Source: Microlunatus kandeliicorticis
GTDB taxonomy: Bacteria; Actinomycetota; Actinomycetes; Propionibacteriales; Propionibacteriaceae
Reading direction: 5' to 3'
NCBI RefSeq assembly: GCF_014137855.1
Contig: NZ_JACGWT010000001.1
Coordinates: 744,001 to 808,000, forward strand
DNA: 64,000 bases
Part shown: positions 1 to 8,607 of the stretch, one piece after another
Numbering within the stretch: position 1 is the stretch's first letter
Layout: each line of letters opens with the position of its first letter
Made by a program: the position numbers and the translations under genes
Notes under the pieces: model-generated
Told to the model about the DNA's origin: nothing
Database searches by the model: none
The model's input: only the letters and a program-made list of their open reading frames with translations

Positions 1-348
1 CGACTGGGCGAAGGTGACCAGGTCGACCGGACCAAGACCGGCGGGCAGGTCCTCGGCCCGCGCCCGCACCCAGGACACCCGGCCGAGGCCACGCTCAGTC
101 GCTGCGGCGGAGGCAACGGCGAGCATCCCGGGGTCCGGATCCAGTCCGACCGCGCTCCCGACGTGCGGGGCGAGCAGCAGGGTCAGCGACCCCGGGCCGC
201 ACCCGACGTCGAGCAGTCGTTCCCCACCCCCCAGCCCGACGCCGTCGACGACGGCGGTGGCCAGCTCCTCCGGATAGGGCGCGCGCCCGCGGGCGTAGTG
301 CGCGGCGCTGCCGGCGTACAGCGTGGGGTCCCACGACCAGCGGCTCAT
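1..348 (-). CDS. SAM-dependent methyltransferase, C-terminus missing
   Basis: The N-terminal 116 residues of a class I S-adenosylmethionine methyltransferase are visible; the gene runs off the left edge. The SAM-binding glycine motif LLDVGCGPGSLT lies at about residues 45-56, and an acidic GLDPDPGML segment that would contact the ribose follows. The start ATG is at 346-348. It lies 54 bases downstream of the MFS gene on the same strand, so the two may be cotranscribed. The substrate cannot be told from this fragment. Confidence 0.8.
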   Translation of the reverse strand, partial: MSRWSWDPTLYAGSAAHYARGRAPYPEELATAVVDGVGLGGGERLLDVGCGPGSLTLLLAPHVGSAVGLDPDPGMLAVASAAATERGLGRVSWVRARAEDLPAGLGPVDLVTFAQS

Positions 349-402
349 GCCCCCAGCCTGGTCCCGGTCCGCCCCTCGCCGCCAGCGCCGGGGGACCGTC
401 CG

Positions 403-1668
403 TCAGGACCGGTCGCGCCGCTCGGGACGCGGCAGGTACCGGACGCCCCAGTGTCGCGTCCAGACGCCGCCGATCAGGGCCAGCACACCGGTGGCGACCC
501 CGGCTCCGACCACGCTGACCAGCGGGGTGAGGATCGCGACCAGGCCGGGGCCGATCAGCGACCCGGCGCCGACCAGCGCGTTCCACCAGCCCATCCAGGC
601 GGCCCGGTTGCGCGGCGGGGTCAGGTCGGCCGACAGGGTCTTGTTGATCCCGGCCCCGAGTCCGTTGCCGAGCGCCAGCACCACCGCGACCGCGAGAAAG
701 CCGGGCACCGACGAGCCGAGCGGGCTGAGCAGGAAGGCGATGCCGGTGCCGAACAGGCAGGGGAGCAGGACGGCCAGCCGGCCGTACCGCTGCATGATCG
801 ACCCGGCCGGCAGCACCAGCGCGATCTCCACCGCGGCGGCGACCGCGAAGGTCAGCGAGATGATCTTGGCGTCGTGGCCGAAGGCGTGGCCGAGCAGCGG
901 GATCAGCAGGTCGCGGTTGGTCCGGACCGCGGCCACCACCATCACGCCCAGCCCGACCAGCACGAACGGGCGGACGATCGCCCGCCGCTCCTCCGCGGTC
1001 GGCGGCTCGGGCGGAGCGGCCGTGGGGTCGCGGCGTGCGGCGGGCGCGACGAACACCAGCACCGACACGATCGAGAGCAGGGCGGCGACCAGGTGCACGA
1101 CGAAGACCGCCTCGAGGTCGGCCAGGCTGAGCACCAGCGCGCCGACCGCCGGCCCGAGCACCCGCCCGATCCGCAGCACGCCACCGAAGGTGGTCATCAC
1201 CCGCGCCCGGGCGGCGTGCGGGACGTGGTCGGCCAGATAGGTCTGCCGACCGAGGTCCCAGGTCTCGTCGCCGAAGGCCAGCACCACCAGGCTGATCACC
1301 AGCACCAGCGCGGCCGTCCCCGGTCGGGACGCCTGCGGTTGGCCCGCCGCCCAGAGGCAGCCGAGCAGCGCCAGCACGGCGAGCGAACCGCCGATCACCA
1401 GCCCGCGGCGCTCACCGATCCGGGCCATCCCCTGGCCGAGCGGCACCGGGCTGACCACCGCCACCACGCCGATCACCGTGGTCAGCACGGCGACCTGGGC
1501 CACCGACAGACCGAGCCGCAGCCCGACCAGCGGGATCACCGGGACGATCGCCGCGGTGCCGGTCGCGTAGAGCAGCGTCGGCAGCATGATCGGCAGCAGC
1601 AGCGAGCGGAGGACGGCCCGCGGGGTCGGCTCGGTGGTCGTCGGGTGCTCGTCGGTCCGCGCCGTCAT
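403..1668 (-). CDS. MFS transporter
   Basis: This 421-residue protein has the length and about 12 hydrophobic segments of a major facilitator superfamily permease, probably a drug or metabolite exporter. After a short polar N-terminus the first membrane helix begins near residue 25. It starts with ATG, and a GAGAGG ribosome site lies a few bases upstream. A perfect 14-bp palindrome of MarR type sits 20 bases before the start codon, which suggests derepression by a small ligand. No marR gene is adjacent. The substrate is unknown. Confidence 0.85.
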   Translation of the reverse strand: MTARTDEHPTTTEPTPRAVLRSLLLPIMLPTLLYATGTAAIVPVIPLVGLRLGLSVAQVAVLTTVIGVVAVVSPVPLGQGMARIGERRGLVIGGSLAVLALLGCLWAAGQPQASRPGTAALVLVISLVVLAFGDETWDLGRQTYLADHVPHAARARVMTTFGGVLRIGRVLGPAVGALVLSLADLEAVFVVHLVAALLSIVSVLVFVAPAARRDPTAAPPEPPTAEERRAIVRPFVLVGLGVMVVAAVRTNRDLLIPLLGHAFGHDAKIISLTFAVAAAVEIALVLPAGSIMQRYGRLAVLLPCLFGTGIAFLLSPLGSSVPGFLAVAVVLALGNGLGAGINKTLSADLTPPRNRAAWMGWWNALVGAGSLIGPGLVAILTPLVSVVGAGVATGVLALIGGVWTRHWGVRYLPRPERRDRS

Positions 1669-1687
1669 GCCCGCCTCTCGCCAGATG

Positions 1688-1701
1688 TCTTGACGTCAAG
1701 A
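1688..1701. promoter_or_regulatory. MarR-type operator palindrome
   Basis: TCTTGACGTCAAGA is a perfect 14-bp inverted repeat between the MFS start codon (1668) and the repeat array. Its layout matches operators bound by MarR-family repressors (TTGA-N-TCAA type). The role is inferred from position and symmetry. Confidence 0.6.
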
Positions 1702-1802
1702 TACCTGGCCGATGCTTCGCTGCCGAGGCTCGGGTCGCGATCTGGACAGGGCTTTCCGCAGTGGGCAAGGTGCCGGGTCGATCGAGCCGCCCGAGAGAGG
1801 CG

Positions 1803-1940
1803 TTTCGACGGGCTCAGCGCACGTGTCGCGTGGGGCGCTTCGACAGGCTCAGCGCGCGTATCGCTTCGACGGGCTCAGTGCGCGTATCGCTTCGACGGGC
1901 TCAGTGCGCGTATCGCTTCGACCGGCTCAGCGTGCGGGCT
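1803..1940 (+). repeat. Tandem 26-bp repeat array with core GCTTCGACAGGCTCAGC
   Basis: Four head-to-tail units of 26 bp begin at 1837, 1863, 1889 and 1915. A diverged fifth copy lies at about 1803-1822. The core is GCTTCGAC(A/G/C)GGCTCAG followed by a CGCGTATC-like linker; the last unit is diverged at its 3' end. The same core occurs in the opposite orientation at 50696-50844 and once at 58783-58803. This is a dispersed REP-like element; no protein is encoded. Confidence 0.85.
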
Positions 1941-2033
1941 CGGCGGAGGTGTCTGACTTCGCTCGGTGAGCGGGGAGGGTCGAGGCGTGGGACCGGCGGA
2001 CGCCGGCCAGTGGGGCTGTGCGAGTATCGAGGA

Positions 2034-3278
2034 ATGAGACCAAAGTCTCAAGATGTGAGAGCACCAGGGACGGCCCGGCGGTGGGCGATGCTCGGGGTCG
2101 GGCTGCTCGACCAGGCGGTCAGCGCCTACTTCGTCCACGGGGCGGCCTTCCTGCTGCCCGAGCTCGGTCGCCGCGGCTACCGGCTGGCCGAGGCAGGCGT
2201 GCTGGTCGCGATGCCCACCGTCGGGGTGATGCTGACGCTGATCATGTGGGGGATCGCGGTCGACCGGTTCGGCGAGCGACGGGTCCTGATCACCGGTCTC
2301 ACCCTCACCGCGGCCGCCGGTGCCGCGGCGGCCCTGTCCGGTTCGGTCGTCGGGCTGGGCGCCTTCCTGCTGCTCGGCGGGATGGCCGCGGCGAGCAGCA
2401 ACGCGGCCAGCGGCCGGATCGTGGTCGGCTGGTTCCCGGCGCGCCGGCGCGGGCTGGCCATGGGGATCCGCCAGATGGCGCAGCCGCTGGGGGTGGGGAT
2501 CGCGGCGCTGACCGTGCCGACGCTCGCGCAGCGGCTCGGGCTCGAGGGCGCGCTGTGGCTGCCCGCCGCGCTCGCGGCGGTGGCCGCGGTGACCACCGCC
2601 GTCCTGGTCGTCGACCCGCCGCGTCCGTCGCGGGCGCACGCGGAGCGCACCGGGCAGCTGGCGAGTCCCTACCGTCGGAGCTCCTTCCTCTGGCGGGTGC
2701 ACGGGGTGTCGGTGCTGCTGGTCGTGCCGCAGTTCACCGTCTGGACGTTCTCGCTGGTCTGGCTGATCGCCGACCGCGGCTGGGCCGCCGGCCCGGCCGG
2801 GCTGCTGGTCGCGCTCACCCAACTGCTCGGGGCGGCCGGACGGCTGCTGGCCGGCCAGTTGTCGGACTCGGTGGGCAGCAGGATGCGGCCGCTGCGCTGG
2901 GTCGCGGTCGCCGCCGCGCTGACCATGCTCGCGCTCGGGGTGGCCGACGAGCTGGTCCGGGGGAGGGCGTCGTTGCTGCCGGTCGCGGTGCTGGTGGTGG
3001 CCTCGGTGATCACCGTGGCCGACAACGGGCTGGCCTTCACCTCGATCGCCGAGGTGGCCGGACCGTTCTGGTCGGGTCGCGCGCTCGGCGCGCAGAACAC
3101 CGCGCAGTTCCTCGCGGCCTCGGCGGTGGCGCCGGGCGTCGGCGCGCTGATCGGACTCGTCGGGTACGGCTGGGCCTTCGCGCTGGTCGCGGTCTGCCCG
3201 GCGGTCGCGGTGCCGCTGGTGCCCGGGCTCCGTGCCGAGCGGGCCGCCGACCGGGAGCGCGCAACCCAGCCGGTCTGA
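2034..3278 (+). CDS. MFS transporter
   Basis: This 414-residue protein has about 12 membrane segments. The motif GWFPARRRGLAMGIRQMAQPLG is typical of MFS members of the organic-anion or nitrate-type branches. I chose the ATG at 2034, preceded by GAGGA; a GTG at 2055 in the same frame is the alternative. The upstream reading frame is only the repeat array and is not protein. It is transcribed away from the repeats and away from the MFS gene at 403-1668. The substrate is unknown. Confidence 0.85.
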   Translation: MRPKSQDVRAPGTARRWAMLGVGLLDQAVSAYFVHGAAFLLPELGRRGYRLAEAGVLVAMPTVGVMLTLIMWGIAVDRFGERRVLITGLTLTAAAGAAAALSGSVVGLGAFLLLGGMAAASSNAASGRIVVGWFPARRRGLAMGIRQMAQPLGVGIAALTVPTLAQRLGLEGALWLPAALAAVAAVTTAVLVVDPPRPSRAHAERTGQLASPYRRSSFLWRVHGVSVLLVVPQFTVWTFSLVWLIADRGWAAGPAGLLVALTQLLGAAGRLLAGQLSDSVGSRMRPLRWVAVAAALTMLALGVADELVRGRASLLPVAVLVVASVITVADNGLAFTSIAEVAGPFWSGRALGAQNTAQFLAASAVAPGVGALIGLVGYGWAFALVAVCPAVAVPLVPGLRAERAADRERATQPV

Positions 3279-3357
3279 GTGCCGGGCCCGTCCGCGCGGC
3301 CCGGGGCGACCGACACGGCCTCGTAACGACGTCGACGTCGGGTGGTGACCGGGCCGC

Positions 3358-3383
3358 CTGAGAATGCTCTCAGCCGCTACAGT
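3358..3383 (+). promoter_or_regulatory. Promoter -10 box with upstream dyad
   Basis: A -10-like TACAGT lies at 3378-3383, and an AGGAGG ribosome site follows before the ATG at 3406. Directly upstream, CTGAGA and TCTCAG (3358-3373) form a dyad with a 4-base loop that would overlap the promoter and could be an operator. No clear -35 box is seen. Confidence 0.4.
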
Positions 3384-3405
3384 CCTGCACGACCCAGGAG
3401 GCAGC

Positions 3406-4977
3406 ATGACCGATCTCGACACCGACGCCCCCACCCGGAACGACGATCCCGGCGGCCAGGGCAGCTCCCTCGACGCGGAGCAGGTCGGCTACAAGCAGAC
3501 GCTCGGCAGCCGCCACGTCCAGATGATCGCCATCGGCGGCGCGATCGGCACCGGGCTGTTCCTCGGCTCCGCGTCGCGGCTGCACAGCACCGGCCCGGCC
3601 CTGCTGTTCAGCTACGCCTTCGTCGGGGTCATCGCCTACTTCCTGATGCGCGCGCTCGGTGAGCTGGTGCTGCACCGGCAGACCTCCGGTGCGTTCGTGT
3701 CCTACATGCGCGAGTTCTTCGGCGAGGCCGGGGCCTTCGTCACCGGCTGGATGTACTGGCTCAACTGGGCGCTGACCGGGATCGCCGAGCTCTCTGCGGT
3801 CGGGCTCTACGTCCAGTACTGGCTGCCGACCATGCCGACCTGGGCCACCCTGTTGATCGCGCTCGCCGCGGTGCTGGTGATCAACCTGCTGTCGGCCCGG
3901 GCGTTCGGCGAGTTCGAGTTCTGGGCCGCCGTACTCAAGGTCGGCGCGATCGTCGTCTTCCTCGTGGTCGGCATCGTGGTGGTCGTCGGCGGGTTCAGCA
4001 TCGGTGGCCACAAGGCCGGCTTCCAGAACCTGTGGAGCAACCCGGGCGGCTTCTGGCCGCACACCGGCGACTTCGCCTGGTACGGACCGCTGCTGGTGAT
4101 GTCGGGCGTCGTCTTCGCCTACGCCGCGATCGAGATGGTCGGGGTGGCGGCCGGCGAGATGGCCGACCCGCGCAAGGAGGTGCCCAAGGCGGTCAACGCG
4201 GTGATCTTCCGGATCGCCGTGTTCTACATCGGCTCGATCCTGCTGCTGGTCTCGATGCTGCCGACCTCGGACTACAAGTCCGGCACCAGCCCGTTCGTGA
4301 CCGTCTTCGAGCGGCTCGGCATCACCTGGATGAGCACGGTGATCCAGGCCATCCTGATCATCGCCGCGATGTCCAGCCTCAACTCCGGCCTCTACTCGAC
4401 CGGTCGGGTGCTACGGAGTCTCGGGATGAGCAAGCAGGCCCCGCAGTTCACCCTCAAGATGAGCAAGTCCGGGGTGCCGTGGGCCGGGATCGTGATGACC
4501 TCGGTGGTCTACTTGCTCGGCGGCGTGCTCAACTACTTCGCCGCCGATGCGTTCGAGATCGCACTCGAGGCCTCGGCCATCGGCGTCGTGTTCACCTGGG
4601 CGACGATCTTCGTCTGCCAGATCAGGCTCCGTCAGCTGAGCAACCGCGGGGTGGTGCCACCGAGTGCCTTCCGGGCGCCCGGATCACCGTGGACCTCGAT
4701 CATCGGGCTGGCGTTCCTGGCCTTCGTGATCGTCGGGATGGGCATCTCGGGCTGGCAGAGCTCGCCCTACCTGCTGCACAAGACCACCTTCCTGGTGGTG
4801 GCCTTCGGCATCCCGATCCTGGCGGTGGTGATGTTCGTCAGCTGGAAGGTGATCAAGCCCAAGGTGATCGCCAACACCGGTGGGCGGATCCAGTCGGTCT
4901 GGACCAACGACGGCCCGCGCTACGGCGACGACGTCGACGCCGACGACCTGGACAGCACCGACGGAGCGGTGGTCTGA
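3406..4977 (+). CDS. ansP: Amino acid permease, L-asparagine permease-like
   Basis: This 523-residue secondary transporter belongs to the amino acid/polyamine/organocation (APC) superfamily. The N-terminal motif MIAIGGAIGTGLFLGS (about residue 40) and the GELVLHRQTSGAFVSYMREF segment resemble AnsP of mycobacteria, so L-asparagine or a related amino acid is the likely substrate. About 12 membrane helices are seen. The ATG is preceded by AGGAGG at ideal spacing. The next gene, a solute-binding lipoprotein, starts two bases after its stop, so the two are translationally linked. This pairing is unusual because APC permeases do not need a binding protein. Confidence 0.85.
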   Translation: MTDLDTDAPTRNDDPGGQGSSLDAEQVGYKQTLGSRHVQMIAIGGAIGTGLFLGSASRLHSTGPALLFSYAFVGVIAYFLMRALGELVLHRQTSGAFVSYMREFFGEAGAFVTGWMYWLNWALTGIAELSAVGLYVQYWLPTMPTWATLLIALAAVLVINLLSARAFGEFEFWAAVLKVGAIVVFLVVGIVVVVGGFSIGGHKAGFQNLWSNPGGFWPHTGDFAWYGPLLVMSGVVFAYAAIEMVGVAAGEMADPRKEVPKAVNAVIFRIAVFYIGSILLLVSMLPTSDYKSGTSPFVTVFERLGITWMSTVIQAILIIAAMSSLNSGLYSTGRVLRSLGMSKQAPQFTLKMSKSGVPWAGIVMTSVVYLLGGVLNYFAADAFEIALEASAIGVVFTWATIFVCQIRLRQLSNRGVVPPSAFRAPGSPWTSIIGLAFLAFVIVGMGISGWQSSPYLLHKTTFLVVAFGIPILAVVMFVSWKVIKPKVIANTGGRIQSVWTNDGPRYGDDVDADDLDSTDGAVV

Positions 4978-4979
4978 CC

Positions 4980-5819
4980 GTGCGGGCGGCGTCCGCGGTC
5001 CTGGTCGTGCTGAGCACCGTCGCGCTGCTCGGCGCGGCCGGCTGCAGCTCCGACGCGTCGCCCGGGACGACGCCGTCCCCGGTGCCCGGTGCCTCCAGCG
5101 GCGGCTCGCTCACCATCGGCATCTCCTTCGACCAGCCGGGGATCGGGCTCAAGGACGGGGACACCTACACCGGCTTCGACGTCGACACCGCCACCTACGT
5201 CGCCCAGGCGCTCGGCGTGCCGAAGGACAAGATCACCTGGAAGGAGGCCGACCCGGCCGACCGCGAGACGCTGCTGACCAGCGGGCAGGTCGACCTGGTG
5301 TTCTCCAGCTACTCGATCACCTCGGAGCGGCGCAAGGTCGTCGACTTCGCCGGGCCCTACTTCGTCGCCCACCAGGACCTGCTGGTCCGGCGCAACGACA
5401 CCGACATCACCGGCCCCGAGACCCTCGACGGCCGGACGCTCTGCTCGGTGCGGAACACCACCTCCGCGCAGCGGGTCACCCAGTTCTACCGGGGCAAGAT
5501 CACGCTCAGGGAGTACCCGAAGTTCTCCGACTGCGTCGCCGCGCTCGCCGCCGGCGACGTGGACGCGGTGAGCACCGACGACGTGATCCTGGCCGGGTAC
5601 GCCGCCGAGCCGCGCTACCGCGGCAAGCTCCGGCTGGTCGGCAAGGGCTTCTCCGACGAGGAGTACGGCGTCGGGGTGAAGAAGGGCGACACCGTCCGGG
5701 TGCAGCAGGTCGAGGCCGCGCTCAAGCAGTACGTCGCCGACGGCTCGTGGCGACGCTCGCTGGCCCGCAACGTCGAGCCGTCGGGGTACGCCATCCCGGA
5801 CCCGCCGACGATCGGGTGA
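4980..5819 (+). CDS. Orphan glutamate/polar amino acid-binding lipoprotein
   Basis: This 279-residue periplasmic binding protein of the amino acid family (SBP_bac_3) has an N-terminal lipoprotein signal with lipobox cysteine Cys22 (LLGAAGC). A GFDVDTATYVAQALG segment and a VVDFAGPYF segment are typical of polar amino acid binders. The start GTG lies two bases after the permease stop. No ABC permease or ATPase gene is nearby, so it probably does not feed an ABC transporter encoded here. It may be a sensor, like GlnH in the mycobacterial GlnH-GlnX system, or may capture substrate for the upstream permease. Both roles are inferred. Confidence 0.85.
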   Translation: MRAASAVLVVLSTVALLGAAGCSSDASPGTTPSPVPGASSGGSLTIGISFDQPGIGLKDGDTYTGFDVDTATYVAQALGVPKDKITWKEADPADRETLLTSGQVDLVFSSYSITSERRKVVDFAGPYFVAHQDLLVRRNDTDITGPETLDGRTLCSVRNTTSAQRVTQFYRGKITLREYPKFSDCVAALAAGDVDAVSTDDVILAGYAAEPRYRGKLRLVGKGFSDEEYGVGVKKGDTVRVQQVEAALKQYVADGSWRRSLARNVEPSGYAIPDPPTIG

Positions 5820-5854
5820 GTGCGGCCGGGTCCGCCAGGCCCGAGGATGGTGGG

Positions 5855-7738
5855 GTGGACGGGGCGTTCGGGTCGGGCGGGGCGGACGAGGAGGGGCGGC
5901 AGCGGCTGACCGCGCTGCTCGCCGAGCACCCGCTGTTCGCCGCCACCACCCCCGCCGAGCGCGTCGCGCTGGTGGCCGGGGCCCGGTTCCACCGGTACGG
6001 AGCGGGCGAGCTCGTGCTCGACGCCTTCCGGGCGCCGACGTCGGAGGTCCACGTCGTGCTCACCGGGCAGGTCGACGTCTGGAGCGACGCCAGCCGCACC
6101 CTCGAACCGGCCGACGAGCGGCGCGGGCCGGGCGAGCTGTTCGGGTTCTCGGCGATGCTCACCGAGCGGTCGGTCGGCCCGCGGGTGATCGCCGCCGAGC
6201 GGACGCTGGTCGCCGCGCTGCCCGCCGACGAGGTGGGCCCGGTCTTCTCGAGCCCGGCCGGGGCCCGGTTCCTGGCCGCCGACGCGGCCGTCCGGGTGCT
6301 GCCGACCACCCGCTTCGTCAGCTACAGCCTGGTCGACGACCTGATCACCTCGCCGCCGCTGGTGGTCGACCCCGACGAGCCGGTCGGCCGGGTGGCCCGG
6401 ACGATGAGCGAGCGCGGGCTGGGCTACGCGGCTCTGCCCGTCCCCGGCGGGATCGCCCTGGTCACCGACGCCGTGCTCCGCGACCGGGTGCTCGCGGCCG
6501 GACGGTCCACCGACACCCCGGTCGGCACGCTGGTCGACGGGCCGGCCCCGTCGGTGCTGCTGGGCACCTCCGCGGCCGAGGCCCAGATCCTGCTGCTCGA
6601 GCAGGAGCTCGACGTGCTCGCCGTGGTCGACCGGGCCGGCCGGTTGCGCGGTGCGGTCTCGGCCCGCGACTTCGCCGTCTCGCCCACCGGGGTCGGGGTG
6701 TCGCTGCACGAACGGCTGCGGCGGGCCGCCGACACCGAGGAGCTGGCCCGCCGGGCGCGCCGGATCCCGGCCGCGCTGAGCGAGCTGCTGGCCCGCGGGC
6801 TGGCCACGGCGCGGGTCATCGTGCTGCACCAGGCGATGATCGACACCGTGGTCCGGCGGGCCATCGCGCTGGTCTTCGCCGACCGGGACGGCGTCTCGCC
6901 CGAGGCGTTCAGCTGGCTCGCGCTGGGCAGCAACGGCCGCCGCGAAGCGGTGCTCAGCTCCGACGTCGACTCCGCGGTGTCGTTCGTCGACGGGCTGGCC
7001 CCGGCGGAGTGGCCGGCCTACCGGCAGGCCTTCGCCGTGGTCACCCGGGTGCTCGAACAGGCCGGGCTGCGGACCGACGACCACGGGGCGGCCGCGTTCC
7101 GGCCGGCCTTCTCGCGGAGCAACGCGGAGTGGCGTCGCGCCGCCCGCGGCTGGTTGGCCGCCCCCGAACGCGACCAGGGCGCGATCATGACCTCGTTGCT
7201 GGTCGACGGCCGGCCGATCCACGGCGACGAGGGCCTGCCCGCGGTGACCCGGGTGTTCGGCGATCTCCGCGAACACCCCGGCACCCTCCGGCTGCTGCTC
7301 GAGGAGTCCTTGTCGCGTCGGGCCCGGATGCCGTCGGTGTGGGAGGTGGTCACCCGCAAGGCCGGGGTGTTCGACGTCAAGGAGCACGCGGTGCTCCCGG
7401 TGGTCAACCTGGCCCGCTGGGCCGGGCTGGCCGTGCACAGCACCGAGCTGGGGACCGTCGACCGGCTCCGCGCCGCGGCAGGGTCGCCGATGCTGCCGGC
7501 GGACCGGGCTGACACCCTGGTCGAGGTGTTCGAGGTGTTGCAGCGGATCCGGCTCCGCTACCAGCTGCTGGCCCAGCAGCGGGGCGACCGGCCCACCGAC
7601 CGGCTGGCGCTCGACCGGCTCTCGCCGATCGACCGCGGCCTGGTCACCGAGGCGGTCCGGACGATCGCCGCCGCCCAGCGCCGGATGGACAACGTCGCCC
7701 AGTACGTCCCGCCGTCCGGCTGGACCGGGCCACGGTGA
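5855..7738 (+). CDS. cNMP-binding/CBS/DUF294 nucleotidyltransferase-like signalling protein
   Basis: This 627-residue multidomain protein has an N-terminal cyclic-nucleotide-binding-like domain (about residues 15-140), a pair of CBS domains (about 155-290) and a DUF294 nucleotidyltransferase domain. The catalytic signature LGSNGRRE...SSDVDSA (about residues 355-372) resembles the GlnD fold. A DUF294 C-terminal helical domain occupies about 480-610. I chose the GTG at 5855 because GAGG lies seven bases before it; a GTG at 5816 overlapping the previous stop is the alternative. It overlaps the phosphatase gene by four bases. It is probably a cytosolic sensor that nucleotidylates a partner; target and ligand are unknown. 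Confidence 0.8.
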   Translation: MDGAFGSGGADEEGRQRLTALLAEHPLFAATTPAERVALVAGARFHRYGAGELVLDAFRAPTSEVHVVLTGQVDVWSDASRTLEPADERRGPGELFGFSAMLTERSVGPRVIAAERTLVAALPADEVGPVFSSPAGARFLAADAAVRVLPTTRFVSYSLVDDLITSPPLVVDPDEPVGRVARTMSERGLGYAALPVPGGIALVTDAVLRDRVLAAGRSTDTPVGTLVDGPAPSVLLGTSAAEAQILLLEQELDVLAVVDRAGRLRGAVSARDFAVSPTGVGVSLHERLRRAADTEELARRARRIPAALSELLARGLATARVIVLHQAMIDTVVRRAIALVFADRDGVSPEAFSWLALGSNGRREAVLSSDVDSAVSFVDGLAPAEWPAYRQAFAVVTRVLEQAGLRTDDHGAAAFRPAFSRSNAEWRRAARGWLAAPERDQGAIMTSLLVDGRPIHGDEGLPAVTRVFGDLREHPGTLRLLLEESLSRRARMPSVWEVVTRKAGVFDVKEHAVLPVVNLARWAGLAVHSTELGTVDRLRAAAGSPMLPADRADTLVEVFEVLQRIRLRYQLLAQQRGDRPTDRLALDRLSPIDRGLVTEAVRTIAAAQRRMDNVAQYVPPSGWTGPR

Positions 7739-8571
7739 GCGCCCGGCTGCTCAGTCCGTCCGTCGGCACGCCGCCCGGCCGGGTCGCGGTGATCGGCGAC
7801 GTCGGCGGTCACCACGACGCGCTGGCCGCCGAGCTCGGTCGGCTCGGCGTCGGCCGCGACGGACGGCTGCCCGACGACCTCACCGTGGTGCAGGTCGGCG
7901 ACCTGGTGCACCGCGGACCCGACTCGGCCGCGGTGGTCGCGCTGGTCGACCGCTACCGCCGCGAGCAGCCCGATCGCTGGGTGCAGCTGGCCGGGAACCA
8001 CGAGGCCCAGTACCTGCGCGAGCCCGCCTTCGTCTGGCCCGAGCAGCTCGACGACGGGACCGCCGCGACGCTCCGCGACTGGTGGCGCGACGGCTGGCTC
8101 CGGGTCGCCGCCGCCGTCGAGGGCTCCGACGGCGAGCAGTGGCTGGTCACCCACGCCGGGCTGACCCGCGGGTTCTGGCGCGAGGTGCTCGACGCCCCGG
8201 TCCGCGCCGGGACCGCCGCCGACCGGCTGAACGCGCTGGGCGCCGCCGACGACGACCGGCTGTTCCGCGCCGGGCGGATGCTCGGCGGCGGTCCGGCCGA
8301 CCTGGCCGCGGGCCCGCTCTGGGCCGAGGCGGCCGGCGAGCTGCTGGCCGGCTGGACGGCCAGCCGGGTGCCGTTCAGCCAGCTGCACGGTCACGCCGTG
8401 GCCACCGGCCGTCACAGCCGGCTCGACCCCTGGCTGGCCGAGGCGACCCGGGTCGACCGGAGTCGGGGGCACGAGGAGACCGCGTTGGCCGGCGGCCGGA
8501 TCGTCGGCGTCGATCCCGGGCACGGCCGCCGGGCCAGACGCGCGTGGCAGGCCTACGTCCTCGGAGGCTGA
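7735..8571 (+). CDS. Metallophosphoesterase, PPP-like
   Basis: This 278-residue calcineurin-like phosphoesterase carries the metal motifs in order: AVIGDVGGH near residue 20, VGDLVHRGPDS near residue 60, LAGNHEAQY near residue 87, and THAGLTR near residue 140. These resemble serine/threonine phosphatases and symmetrical Ap4A hydrolases. The GTG start overlaps the stop of the nucleotidyltransferase gene by GTGA, so the two products are probably made together. It might reverse a modification made by the upstream protein or hydrolyse a dinucleotide; both are inferences. Confidence 0.8.
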   Translation: MSARLLSPSVGTPPGRVAVIGDVGGHHDALAAELGRLGVGRDGRLPDDLTVVQVGDLVHRGPDSAAVVALVDRYRREQPDRWVQLAGNHEAQYLREPAFVWPEQLDDGTAATLRDWWRDGWLRVAAAVEGSDGEQWLVTHAGLTRGFWREVLDAPVRAGTAADRLNALGAADDDRLFRAGRMLGGGPADLAAGPLWAEAAGELLAGWTASRVPFSQLHGHAVATGRHSRLDPWLAEATRVDRSRGHEETALAGGRIVGVDPGHGRRARRAWQAYVLGG

Positions 8572-8577
8572 CCGTTT

Positions 8578-8593
8578 CTCCGCTTCTGCGGAG
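8578..8593. promoter_or_regulatory. Dyad upstream of the molybdenum regulator
   Basis: CTCCGC and GCGGAG form a 6-bp inverted repeat around a TTCT loop, ending one base before the -10 box of the next gene. It may be the operator for autoregulation by the HTH-MOP protein, or a weak terminator for the upstream operon. Confidence 0.4.
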
Positions 8594-8594
8594 C

Positions 8595-8600
8595 TAGAGT
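8595..8600 (+). promoter_or_regulatory. Leaderless -10 box, HTH-MOP gene
   Basis: TAGAGT lies seven bases before the ATG at 8608, and no Shine-Dalgarno sequence follows it. This fits a leaderless transcript. Confidence 0.55.
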
Positions 8601-8607
8601 GCGTCTC

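Noticed and set aside
1803-1940. CRISPR array
   Set aside because: The 26-bp units are directly adjacent with no unique spacers, and there are no cas genes in the window.
163-1956. Long plus-strand ORF opposite the MFS gene (597 codons)
   Set aside because: It is Arg/Gly/Gln-rich with no recognisable domain and lies antisense to a clear membrane transporter; it is a high-GC shadow.
1761-2033. N-terminal extension of the MFS gene at 2034 through the repeats
   Set aside because: It is translated repeat sequence rich in Arg and Ser, and a ribosome site lies directly before the ATG at 2034.
5615-7438. Long minus-strand ORF of 607 codons
   Set aside because: It is antisense to the cNMP/CBS/DUF294 gene and has shadow composition (Gly, Arg, His, Pro) without domains.
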